Shown here: positions 22,778 to 35,265 of the stretch, one piece after another
Layout of the letters: each line of letters opens with the position of its first letter
Numbering within the stretch: the first letter of the stretch is position 1
Origin: Brugia malayi
Taxonomy: Eukaryota; Nematoda; Chromadorea; Rhabditida; Onchocercidae
DNA: 64,000 nucleotides
Assembly: GCF_000002995.4 (NCBI RefSeq)
Contig: NW_025062475.1
Span: 14,602,687-14,666,686 of the forward strand
Reading direction: 5' to 3'
Notes under the pieces: generated by a model
What the model saw: only the letters and a program-made list of their open reading frames with translations
Told to the model about the DNA's origin: nothing
The model's database searches: none
Made by a program: the position numbers and the translations under genes

Positions 22778-24450
22778 CGTTTTTTTTTCTTCCTCTTTCT
22801 CTCTCTCTCTCTCTCTCTGTTTTCTTCTTTATCACTTTTCTTGCTAAAATGATGAAATTTTTGATCAATTTATTTCCAGTTAAATGAACAAACTATAAAA
22901 TTTAAATTGAATAAATGATCATAAATAATATACATAAATTTAAAATTAACACATTAACATAACAGTATGACAATATTCTACAAAAGTTAAATAAAAAGAG
23001 AAAATAATGAGCGTAAATCACATGGTGTGCATTGAAATGTATTTTGGAAATATGCAGGACGAGAAATCCCTTTGCTTTCTTCCTTCCTTCCTTCTCCTCT
23101 TCATTCTCTCATACACTCCTATTCAATAATCAAACCACGAAACAAAATTTATTCTCTTTCATCACCATCATCACCATCATCATTAATAATTTCTTCGTAA
23201 CCTTTCTCTTCTATTTCATTCTCTACAAAATAAACTTTTTCAACTAAATGAATCAAGTCCTAATTATGAACCACAAATGAACCTAAATGTAAAAAATTGA
23301 ATCAAAATATTCTGCAATGGAGGATGCTAAAAAGAGGGAAAAGAAAAATAAAGATAAACAAATTTCGAAAGTCATATGATTGGCCGATGATGGCTAATGG
23401 CCGATGCTGCTATTTCTTTGAAATGTTGCCAAAAATTTCATTGAAAATTTTCAAACCACATAAAACATCGTCAATGTTTAATTATTGAAACATTTTTTTT
23501 TTAAAAAAAAAAAAGATTGTGTAAATTTTTCAATATGATTTTTTTTTTTTTTTTTTTGCAATATTTAGCAAACAAAAAATAAAATAATAAAAGAAAATAA
23601 TCATACATAATTATTTTATATCTTCAAATTAGCAATAATGAAAATAAAATCAATTATTTCCTAACAATATTTATAAAAACATCAAAAAAAAAAAGAAAAA
23701 AGAAAGTTAAATCTTACAATTATTTATATATACTAAATTTCTACTATCATATTATACTTTACTATCAACATTATTATTAAATATTCTAGCTTTTTTAATC
23801 ACTTTATTAACAATTGCTAAATAGATAAAGCCGTTCCCATCTTTATGTATATATACAATTTAAAACAAATTTTCCTCCCTCTCCACACTTCCATTCAATC
23901 TTTCTCTCCTTCTTCATTTTCATCATTTCCTCTTTTTCCTAGAGTTACAATTTGTAATGTATATAAATTACATGCAGTAGTTTTCAAGAAAAATTATTCT
24001 CTCTTCATTTCTCGTCTCCTCTCTTCCATCCTTACCGCCTGTAGATGAAATGCCCAGGATGTATTACTATTTACTATCATTGCTATCGATGCTTTCTCAC
24101 TTTTCCAATTCAATTCAATTCAATTTTTGCAGTACTAATCATTCCACTTCAAGCAATTTTACAGCTAAAACATATCTTCTCCTTCTCCTTCTCCTTCTCC
24201 TTCCTCTATTTCTCAACAAATTTCAAACATTCCGTGTTCCTTTCAATCCAACAACTATCAAAATAGCAATTATTGATGGCAGAAACAGAAATTCATTCCA
24301 TTCTCTTCTTTCATTCTTTTCTTTTTAACTAAACTTAATACAAACATACATACATACACATATTACCTTCCTCTTGCTCCAATTCACAATTCACATACAG
24401 CAGCACATATAATACATATTAACGTTTTGCAATAAATACACACATACACG

Positions 24451-24491
<41 letters not shown>

Positions 24492-24679
24492 CATACATAT
24501 ACATACACGCATAATACGCATTCATAACTGTCAACATTTCACTTTTTTTTCCCATTTATTGATTCTCTTTCATAAATGTCATAAATACCAGTCTGCGTCT
24601 ATTTGACCACATAATATTATATTATAACATAATAACATAATATTATATTATAATATACGCATACATATGTATGTATGTA

Positions 24680-24729
<50 letters not shown>

Positions 24730-25298
24730 TGTATGTATGTGTTGGTGTGTTTGCATTTAATCCGCTCCTTTTTCACTCTTTATACTATTAATTTTTAGCG
24801 CTTGCTAGTGTATCTTTCCAGTCATTTTATTTCAACGTTTAATTTATTCATGCGTTAGCGTACGTATATAGACGCATACGTAAACATACATATATTTATA
24901 TTACGAACACATTTTATATAATCAAATATTGTAATTAAAAAAAAAAACCGGAAATTATATCGTATCTCAATTATCTTTTAGATATAACTGTAACGTTATT
25001 CAGTCATATTATATAAATTGAAAAGCATAATTTTTCTCCCTTCTTCACGTACGTTTAAGTTCATTTCATCTTCCGTAATTTTAGTGAGATAGAGAGAAAA
25101 AAAAAAGAAAAAGTCAAGAAAGCGAACACAGCATAATACAATAACAAACTAAAGTATGAAAATGGAATTTAGAAGTACTTTTCCAAAAAAAGAATCCATC
25201 CAGTTTACCAACAATATATTACTCGTTTTATGTAACCTATAAACTTACCTTTCCCTTTTTTTCTTATTTTTGTTCGTTTCTTTCTTTCCTTCTTTCTT

Positions 25299-25333
<35 letters not shown>

Positions 25334-28300
25334 TTCTCTCTTACCAATATGATTACTCGATTTTGAAAATTTCAAATTTCTATAATCCTTTCATTTAATT
25401 CATTATCATAATTTGCATCATTTTAATTTCCACAAAATGTGAGGGAAAGAGAAAGAAAAAAACAACAGCATCTTACCTTTTACAATAGAAAACAAAGAAG
25501 TGAAAAAAAAAAAAGAGAAAAATTAATTTATATAATAATTAATAATTTCACTGAATTACCTGAATTTTTTTTCCTTTGAAAACACAAAATATTATTACTC
25601 TTTGCATTTACATTTCTTATAAATCAACCATTATTCAACAGACATTCTTACAATTTACCCTTCCCTTTATTTCATATTCTCAATGTGAATAATTTTATCA
25701 ATTCCTACATCTTCTAGAAGCTATCAAGTCAATCAATCCATCATTTCCAATTTTCATCTTTCTTCAATCACTCATATGCAACGTTATTCCTGAAAGCAAC
25801 ATTTTCAATTTTATACTTTGCTCTTTTTTCACTTCTTCCTCTTTTTTTCTTCATTTTTTTTTTTTGCCAAGAAAGATTAAAAAATTAAAAAGCCTTTGTA
25901 TAACTCAAATAATTGTTGCATTTAAAACATTTTAATGACTATGCAAGTGACACATACACATTGCTCACTAAATTTTGCTTAAAATTTCTTGAAAAAGAAC
26001 CATTAAAACTTTAATAAAATAAGAAAGAAAAACGAATAAGATATCTTGAACAAACAAATAAATAAATAAACATTGATAGGAAAAAAAATGGATAAAAAAG
26101 AAATACTGTCCACACTAACTTCATTGTTACAATACTTATTGAATGATAAGAATCAAACAATAAAATATCTATTCAAATCAACCGTATAAAATATTATTAT
26201 TACATCTAATCCATGATCAAGTCATTAAAAGAACATGTTAACATTGATTGATTGCTCTTTCATTTCAAAAAATTTTTTTCTTTTTCAATAATCTATGCAA
26301 CAAAAAGTTTCCAAAGTGAAGTATTTCACATCCGATTATTACCATGACGACGAAATAAATAATCATAGCATATGCAAAAAATGTATATATTTATATTTAA
26401 AGAACTATTATATCAAAAATTATCTAATCACGTAGGTTTAATATATCAGATAATATACTGTCATAAAATACTATAATTCTATTGTTAAAAAGAAGGAAAA
26501 TATTAAATAAATCTAATTTTAATCTTCTAATTTCTTTGAAAAGCAATCACTTAGCTAGATTGCAGCAATTAGTAATGTTGAAAATCATATTAAACTAATT
26601 AAATTCAGGATTTAGAGAATTTTATTGCATATAAGCAAGTGAAAAATTATTGCAAAATAGTCAGAATTAAAAGAAATGAAGTGGAAGCAAAACAAACGTT
26701 AAATAATTTCATCCCTACCCCCTCCCCCCAGAAAAAAAAAAAAAAAAAAAAAAAACAAAAAAAACTAAATGTAGCAAATGAGTTTAAATGATACATCAAT
26801 TTTGAAAAAAAAAAAAAAAATTTCTTTATCTCTTGCTTAAAATTTAATTTACATAGAAAAAAAAAAAAAACAAAACAGATAGGAGCTCTTAGCACAAAGA
26901 AAAGAGATGTTTTTTTTTTTTTCTTTTTTCTTTTTCCTTACAAAATAGTGTAATTATAAGAGCTAATGATAAGAGAAATTGATTTCGATTACTTGAAAAA
27001 AAAAAAAAAGATGTAGCACATTACATCTATTACAGTTTACTTTCTATTTTGTCATACCACAACACTAAATTGGAAAATTAACCGAAAACCGGTATAATTT
27101 TAATGTTGATGAAAAAAAAAAGATAAACACACAAAGTCGGAAATGGAAAACTTTGTTACAATCTTCTAAAATGCCTGTTAAGGCCCATAAATAAAGAAAT
27201 AATCTACTTAATAAGAGGAAAATGAAAGTTGAATGAATTAACACTGCACTTTTCGTTCCTCTCTCATCAATAAACTTAACTTATTTCAATAAATTCATTC
27301 ATTCTTCAAATTTAATTTTATTCCTAAATTCATATCTTTTACAATTACTATTTGAGAGAAACACACACACACACACACAACTAAATCCATTATTGTGCTT
27401 CGATTTTATTTAAATTTGCATACATTTCTAAATTCAACCCAAACATACCCTAATCGCTTGTTATGATAACATTCCTAGTATTCTATGATTATTTTTGATC
27501 ATTTTTATAAATGTTTCATCTTTTCCAATTTCAATCTTTTTTTCTAAATAATGATTCAATTCCTATATGTCTATCAAATTTTTTTATCAGTGATGATAAC
27601 AATAGTGATCGTGTGATAATAGTGATGATAATTACGTTACATGTAAAGTATCAATGAATTAATAGTTGTTAATATACTAAAAAAAGAAAAAAAAAAAATG
27701 AATCCGCTTATAAACACACGTGTCGTTTTTTTCTAATTCTTCATGTATAACTTTTGATCTATATAATCAAGACTTTTTATTTTTCATTTTATTCACCTTT
27801 TAATTAGAAAAATAAAATTTAATTACCATCTCTGAAAAGTTCTATTTTCATGCTTATTAAATTGAATGAAGAGATATTAATTTGAAACATAATGAATATG
27901 AATAACCATTATAGTAGTGAAAAGATTAAAATTGCAAAGAAATCAAAAAATAATACAGTTTAAATCAAGAAAAGGAAATATTAAAATTTTAACATTTTAA
28001 CGTAGACATTACTATCTTTCATTACCGTAAATAACAGTCTAAACTTTATTGATTTTCATTCACTTTAAATACAAAAGTAAAGTATGATTTTATTGTTTTT
28101 TGAAAAGAAAAAAAAAAAAAAAACTAGGTATAATATAATTAACCTTTATAATACTGAAATCAAATATTAATATTTGACAATTAAAAGCTTAATTAACTAA
28201 CTGATAATAGCTTGATTACTTCGTCAATTAAAAACTTGTTTGATTAATTTGTAACTTCATAACAATTAATTGTATAATTAATTGATAACTTCTTTATATA

Positions 28301-29312
28301 GCAAATGAAAAAAAAAAAAAAAAATTCATTGAAATAATCTGTAACTTCTTAACGTACATTTTGCTAAGATTTGAATATTAAAAACTGATACAACTGACTA
28401 ATTCCTAATTTTATAATTATCAAAATTATAACACAAAAAAAAAAGACATTGCGTTACAATGATAATAAGAATTTATGGATAATAATTACTACTACTTGTT
28501 AATATGAGATAAAGCTAGAAGAGTTCGAGAATGATCAAAATTGCAAAAATATAAACAAATACCTGTGAAATAAGATAAAACTGAATGATATCTCTAAATT
28601 TCATCCAAAAAAGAAAGAAAATTATATAATTGTTACATGCAACATATAAAAGTTAAAATGAAGGCAAAGCAAAAAGAAAAAAAAAAGAACTGAAATTGTT
28701 TATGTTAAAAAGGAAAAAGAAAGATAAATTTTCACTTGAAATGTTTGCTCGAGGAATAGCAAAGATTACAATGAAATTTATTAATTGCTAGCAGTAACTG
28801 ATACTTAAATTAACTAATTCAATAATTTTCAATACACGTTTCGGGTTCATATTCAAGTTGCCGAAAATTCAATGTTTCGTATATTGTGCCATTAATTTTT
28901 AGGAGTTATATATGAGTTAATCTAATCTAGAAATCATTTAATTACAACTAGATTTCTAAATTTGTAATAATTTAAAATGTCGGAAAAGTAAATTATATTT
29001 TCGAAAGATTATCTTTTAAAAGCACAATTTGAGCTATTATTATCAGTATAAAATTTCGCTTTTAAAAGTAATTTTTAAGAATGTATTATTGAAGGAAATT
29101 TAGATAAGTAAATTAAAATTATAGTAATTGATAATTGAATCAAATATGAATGAATTTGAGGAAAAAAATTATCAAATTTAACTGAAAGTTAGGTAATTTA
29201 AAATTATTTTAAAATAATTTTGCTGAAAGTGAATTATTCTACTGATTGGTATTTGCAGTGTATATTTATTCTTAAAACATCTTATCATTGCTTAAAAATA
29301 TTTTATTATTGC
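22778..29312. other. 6.5-kb divergent intergenic region, repeat-rich
   Basis: This lies between the start of DDX23 (-) and the start of lipoyl synthase (+), so both promoters should be inside. The minus-strand leader of DDX23 passes a CT/GA microsatellite at 22796-22819. Other repeats are a CA run (24452-24489), a TG run (about 24685-24722), CT at about 25300-25330, CA at about 27361-27379 and many poly-A runs. Open frames here are low-complexity and none resembles a protein family. It is strikingly long compared with the other gaps in the window. Confidence 0.5.
24427..24745. repeat. CA/TG microsatellite pair in inverted orientation
   Basis: A (CA)n run with an ATACATA-type flank at about 24427-24510 is followed, after about 150 bases, by a (TATG)n/(TG)n run at about 24657-24745. 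The two blocks are complementary and can pair as a long stem. The loop contains a duplicated palindromic CATAATATTATATTATA near 24610 and 24632. Confidence 0.7.
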
Positions 29313-29314
29313 AG
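29313..29314 (+). promoter_or_regulatory. probable spliced-leader acceptor of lipoyl synthase
   Basis: The TTATTATTGCAG site ends four bases before the start ATG. No upstream coding exon is needed, so it is best read as a trans-splice acceptor. Similar sites precede other starts: 3231-3232, 32875-32876, 36800-36801, 43331-43332 on the plus strand, and 41754-41755 and 59467-59468 on the minus strand. Confidence 0.5.
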
Positions 29315-29318
29315 AACT

Positions 29319-31909
29319 ATGATATCTTTCACGACACGAATATCACGGGTTACATTTTCTTCTAAACGTGTAGCACTTCCGGATGGCCCTTCATTGCATG
29401 ATTTTATTGAAACAGGTTATTTTCTTCCTTTCTTTTTTTAATATATTTTTGTTCTTATTTCAGTATAATATCAAATACCTCTCATCTTATTGAATCCATT
29501 GAACTTTATTTACTTTCCTTTTACTTAGTTGCATACTTAATGGGTGAAAATTTTTCCTGCTACCTATCAAGCACAATTTGTTTTCAGTTTTTGCATCAAT
29601 GAAAGATTATATTTCATTTCTTCTTGCTTATTAATCTATTGGATATTTAGAATGCCATAGTCTGAAATGAATAATATTAGATGTATTATTGGAAAAGTAA
29701 TTTAATATGTTTTTTTTTTTTTTTTTCCTAGAGAATTTATTCATTATTTCTTCTTTTCAGGAAATTCAAATGATGCTGTGGAAAAATACGGAATACAGAT
29801 GAAATTGGAAGCTAATGCTAAAAGATTGCGTTTACCACCATGGCTAAAACGTAGCATACCTTCCGTGGATAATACAAATTTTACTCACCTCAAGAAACAA
29901 GTGAAAAAATTAAAACTTGCAACGGTATGTAATCAAACACCCTCCATTTTTAATTTTTTCCTCTTTTTTTTGGTTTGCTGAATCTAGTTTATTATTTTGA
30001 TCTATTGTGAAATTGCAATTATGTTATTTCCAGTTGAATCACTGAAACTTCCACTTTTTACAACTGAATAACTCTGTTCTTCATTATTTAAAGAACTTAC
30101 GAGCAATTAAATTATCCTATTTAATGCATTATTTATTGGTGACTTGAATTGAGAAGTTGTTTAAATGGTTTTTTGAAATTTAATCCAAGCTTTTGAGTTT
30201 TATTTTATTTCTCTATTTGTAAAATGTTAAATTTGAAAAGTTTACAGGTTTGTGAGGAAGCTAGATGCCCCAATATTGAAGAATGTTGGAGTGGTTCAAA
30301 TAACGTACCATCGACAGCAACTATTATGTTGATGGGTGACACATGCACTAGAGGATGCAAGTTAGTTTTTTTTTTTTTTTTGCATGCAACATGCTGTATT
30401 CAAAATAGCATTCTGATATATCTGTGCATTTGAAGTCATAAATTGTTAAATCACTTCAATTTATCCTTTGGTGTGATAGTAACTACTTGATTTTAACTTT
30501 TGAAAATACAGTATTTTAAATTTGGAGCAACATTTTATGAGCATGTCAAATATATGCTATCAAAATTGGAGTATGAATAGAAATAATCGTTTCTATATGA
30601 ACATTTTTTTATTGTTTTGTTTAATCTTTTTATGATTTTTTAGATTTTGCTCTGTTAAAACCTCACTCAAGCCGCCTCCTCTTAATCCCGAAGAGCCAAT
30701 AAATACAGCTAAAGCTATTGCTGATTGGGGAATCAACTATGTTGTGCTCACATCTGTAGATAGGTCCGTATTTATGTTCTCTATTTTTTATTATCTATGA
30801 GCTATTTTAATTTCGATGTTAGTTTTCATTGGAATTTTTGATTTCAGTTTTGATAGGGTTGAATTCCAGAGATGATATTGAAGATGGTGGTGCATCCCAT
30901 ATAGCAGCAACCGTGAAACATCTAAAACAAGAGTGTCCGAATATACTGGTGGAATGTCTCGTACCTGATTTTCGTGGTTCATTGAGTTCCGTCGAGACGA
31001 TTGCTTCTTCCGGTTTAGATGTTTATGCTCATAATATGGAAACCGTTAGAAGATTAACACCATGGGTACGAGATCCGAGAGCTACCTATGATCAGTCACT
31101 GAAAGTTCTAGAATATGCGAAGAAAGTGAGGTTTTGAAACTTTTGATACTTGTGACTGTTTTCATCAAGTATGATCAAGTTTCCTTCAACAAATATTTTC
31201 TGTAATCATGCGAATTTTTCAGTTTCGTGCAGACATTGTCACAAAAACCTCATTAATGCTTGGTTTAGGCGAGACAGACGAAGAAGTTTTAACAACATTA
31301 CATGATTTACGTAAAATCGGTATGGATTACTTTTTCTCAAATTAAGATTTCAGTTACTGATCTTTGAGATAGGCATGTAAGAGCTTGCATATCAAAAAAC
31401 TTAAAATTTGCTCATCATTCGATGTTATCTGTCATGATGAATGTTACACAGTTCGGGGTGTGCAGCATCTTCAAACGCTCAGTATTTATTATACAAGAAA
31501 GCATATTTCAAGCATAATAAGCATAATAATTTCTATTATTTTATATTCACAAAAAAATGTGAGTGTATAAGTTCATTTTTGACTTAAAGGTGTGGATGCA
31601 CTTACATTTGGTCAGTACATGCAACCTACCAAAAGACATTTGTTGGTAAAAGAGTGGATTACTCCAGAAAAATTTGAAGAATGGCGAGAAGTGGGAGATA
31701 AACTGGGATTTTTGTATACGGCAAGTGGCCCTCTTGTTCGATCATCTTACAAAGTAACTTGTTTAGATTTTTATAATTCATCAGAATTTTATATTGTACT
31801 TTATCTTTGTTGAGAAGGAATTTATAAGTTATAAACTTTGTTTCAGGCTGGCGAATATTTCTTGGGAAAAGTAGTAAAGAATCGCAAACAAGGTGTTCAA
31901 GAAAATTAG
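29319..31909 (+). CDS. LIAS: Lipoyl synthase, mitochondrial (radical SAM)
   Basis: Lipoyl synthase inserts two sulfurs into octanoyl groups on lipoyl domains of 2-oxoacid dehydrogenases and the glycine cleavage H protein, in mitochondria. Eight exons (29319-29415, 29761-29924, 30248-30360, 30644-30763, 30870-31125, 31223-31319, 31590-31753, 31847-31909) join in frame to 357 residues, the usual family length. The N-terminus is basic and hydroxyl-rich, consistent with a mitochondrial presequence. Auxiliary-cluster cysteines follow CX4CX5C (C89, C94, C100). The radical-SAM cluster is CTRGCKFC (C120, C124, C127). The conserved RSSY motif near the C-terminus is present just before the last intron. 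Every key ligand is present. The next gene starts about 1 kb downstream on the same strand. Confidence 0.95.
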
Positions 31910-32890
31910 TGCTGTGAATATCATACTCATAATTTTAGTTTTATCATTTGTGGGTTATATGTTTGCTCATTCTTATAGTAATATTATTTGTATATTGTAT
32001 ATATCACCCACTGCTTAAGAATTTGAGTAAATTTTCAAATAGAAAGAATTAAATTATAGTGTTTAAATGGAAAACTACAGAATAGAATCTATATAAACAG
32101 ACTGCTGAGGATACATTGCTTATTACTCAAACTATTGAAATAGTTTTCAGATTAAAAATTAAAAAATCATTTCTATTTATCAAGTAAATTAGCAGGAAAA
32201 CGTTATTCTAACCCTGTAGAATAAGTATAAACTTAATAAGGGTGATTTAAAAGATGAAATTCCCAAACAATTATTCGCCAGTGTTTGTATGCATATTTTC
32301 TGATAGATTTGAAAAATTTGCAATAATTTATATCAATTAGCTTATATCTTTTTAGTTGTTCCTCCCTGAAAATGCTTTTTTTTTTTAAAGTAATATAGAC
32401 AAGGATTGGTCATTAATGTTTTGCAGTTTTTCTCATTGTATGAATATAATTATGTAGATTTGCGAAGTGCTTTCCGATATGAAAATGACATTTTGTTTAC
32501 TTATATTCATTGTGTTAAACTGTAAAAGCAAATTATAAATGCGCATCATCCGATTTATTCCTCGTCCATTTCTTTTTTTTTCTTTTTCTTTTTGTTGCAT
32601 CAATCAAAATATATAACTGATATAAATAGCAGCAAATCATATAACCAGTCGATAATTCATTCAGCTGTTGATTGCAATTTAATCGATGTCAAAAAAACCC
32701 ATCATTTTAATCAATCAAATTTAGTAGGAAAACTCTCATCGATGTTATGATAATTGAGAAGTTGATTATTTGGAGAATGTTATTTATCAAACTATCCATT
32801 AATTATTCAGGAATAATTTATTCTTATCACTCATATAATTCTAAACAAGATTTTTTCATTTTTTGTTTTTATTCAGATCTCTTCAACGCT
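31910..32890. other. intergenic region after LIAS
   Basis: About 980 bp of AT-rich sequence between two plus-strand genes. No coding segment was recognised. The right end has an ATTCAG acceptor (32875-32876) 14 bases before the next start. The spacing would allow either an operon or independent promoters. Confidence 0.5.
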
Positions 32891-34616
32891 ATGAGTAGCA
32901 TGCTGACGGGTCGAGCACGTGTTGTATATGTTGGCGATGAATTCATTCATTTATCCAAAGGTGGTTTGGATGGTAAAATTGTTGCATTCAAAGATTCATG
33001 GCTTGCAACTAGCTATGATTTGCAAGACTGGGTCACTTTTAAAGCGAAATCATACGAAGCTGTGAGTTATTATTAAAAAAAAATTTCTTCCTTCAAATGA
33101 TAAACTTCATTTTTTACAGTTTAAAACTATCTAGAAGAAAAAAAAAAAAAAAAAAAAAATGAAGAAATGTTCCATAAAATGTCTGTTATCCCATTATTCT
33201 TCCATATTAGGATTATTTTCGTCATAATTCTTCTTGTTTCATTCTCTTCCTGTAGCTAATTTAAAGTTTTGAGATTATGTGAGTTTATGTTTCAGTTGAT
33301 ATATTTTTTTACAGGAACCTCCTCATTGTAATTTTGGTGTTCGATTCAAAGCTCTAGCAAAAAGTGTAAAATTTGAATCAAAGGCCGTAATGTCGGAAGG
33401 TATTGGGACATTTTTTAAAGTAGACGAACATCAAGGCCAGTATGGTTTTATTACGGTATGTTTCCGGTATGTTTTCGGAAAATAGAAGTGATATGTACAT
33501 TTTGTGTTTTTACTTTGTTTATATGAGTTATCTGTTTCTAATTAATTTTTTTCCATCTCCAATGAATCATTGAAATTCACAAATAATCGTAAAAACTATT
33601 TTTTCTACTCACCTGTTGGTAATTAAGCATTTTTTTCTAATGTTTCATGCAAACTAGGGAAACTTAGATCTTTTATTGTCGTGCATTTTTTTTTTTTTAA
33701 CAAACATTGCGATAATGCAAAGTTTTTCTTTTATTACACGAGCCTTTACCTTATTTTTGCAACCTTAAAGTCTCTTTAACATCGGAAAACTTATGAGAAA
33801 TGTACTTCATTAAATTTCATTTAGACAAATGATGGTAATACAGTCTATTTCACTGCAAGCGTTGTTCGCCCGGAAACACAAGTAAATTACGTTTTCCTTT
33901 TTTTTTTTTTTTTTTTTTTTTTTAGTAGCTATCTGTCTATTTATCTATATACCTATTTTTTTTAGTATCTATATATCTGTTTATCTATCTATCAATAGAT
34001 TGATGAGTATAGATGGAAGACAGGTAGTTTTGTTTTCAAATGAGTTGGCATTAATTTTCAGGGCGAACAAATAGAAATACGTAAATTTCTTCAATAAATT
34101 ACCAGATTAAATGAGATGACTTATATTGTTTTCAGGATATTCGTAGTGCATTTAAAACTGGCGTACAAATACGATATAAAGCGATTGAACAAAAGCAAAA
34201 TAATTGTCGTTGGAGAGCAATTGCTGTTTGTAACAAAAATGCTACATTTGAGAGCTTTTCGTCGCGACAACAGAAGCCTGCTGATATATCGAACAATAAG
34301 TAAATATGTGAAATTTGTTAAAATTATTTTATAAACTGTAGATATTTTTAAGCTACGTTAAGCTTTCGGAAGAATATCTCATTCGTCATACATCAATGTT
34401 CATGTTAATTTTATGGAACTTTTAAGTTCTGCTTCGAAATTTTAGACAAGTTGCTGCAACTCTTAAAAAAACATCTCAAAGCTCTACACCAACAGCGAAT
34501 ACTGTGACAAAGCATGTTGCAAACAATGAAGTGCATCCCAATGGCCTGGTAAATACATTTAGCTGACATAAAGATTCTATAGTAATTGCTCTAGTTTTTT
34601 TGATTTTTAATTTTTT

Positions 34617-34647
<31 letters not shown>

Positions 34648-35265
34648 CTGTAATTTTAGCAGACTGCAACATGGGCAACGAATAATTTGTCTCAGAATAA
34701 TAATATACAATCGACGAAACAATCAAATTCAGCGCTTGATTCATGTCCAAATTCTGTTTCTTATTCCGAAACTTCGGGTGCTATAGGATCGAAGCTATTG
34801 TCGTCTACTTCTCTTCTAACGACGAATGCTTTATCATCATCAGCTTCATTTGTTGAATCTACAGGAAGTAAGTTTTTTGAATTTGTTATATCTTTTTTGA
34901 AATTTTAAATTTTAAAAAAAGTGTCTTGAACTTTCCAGGATTTCCCGTTAAGAAAATTTTCAATTTTTCTATGTGAGCTAATTTGTTTTGAAGTATTCGT
35001 GTTAGAATACTTTCAAGACTGTCGTCATTTTATTATTTCTCTTTCATTTTCATATTCTCAAATAGCAAATCTCATTTGATTAGGAAATTTTTTACATTTT
35101 TTTTTTTTTTTTTTTTTTTTAGGAGGGGTTAATTCTTGATAGAAAAATCTAGGTAATTATATCATTTTTTCAGCTGGTGATGCTTATGAAGATGCTGTCA
35201 GATTGATGGCATATTTTAGGCATTTAGTAACTGAATGCTCATGTCAGTCATGTATTTTACGTTAA
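32891..35265 (+). CDS. unrecognised protein with cold-shock/OB-like segment
   Basis: Seven exons (32891-33061, 33315-33455, 33825-33881, 34136-34299, 34446-34548, 34660-34867, 35174-35265) join in one frame to 311 residues. I do not recognise the gene. Residues about 83-150 read GIGTFFKVDEHQGQYGFIT..DGNTVYFTASVV, the spacing of a cold-shock domain (G-x-F, YGFI, then VYF), though aromatic RNA-binding residues are not fully conserved. The first 55 residues (GRARVVYVGDEFIHLSKGGLDG) may be another small beta-barrel. The middle and C-terminal parts are low-complexity, rich in Ser, Thr and Asn. The end carries a helical stretch and a CSCQSC cysteine cluster. A possible extra exon at 34062-34080 was excluded because it breaks the frame. 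It may be nematode-restricted and nucleic-acid-binding; this is inference. Confidence 0.7.

Noticed and set aside
24045..24328. Overlapping plus-strand ORFs in the divergent spacer
   Set aside because: They are low-complexity Ser/Leu/Phe frames produced by CTTCTC repeats, with no family resemblance.
26647..26895. Phe-rich minus-strand ORF
   Set aside because: It is created by successive poly-A runs and is not a plausible protein.
34062..34080. Short exon between OB-like gene exons 3 and 4
   Set aside because: It has an acceptor and a donor-like end, but including it puts the next exon out of frame with an immediate stop; skipping it keeps phase 0.
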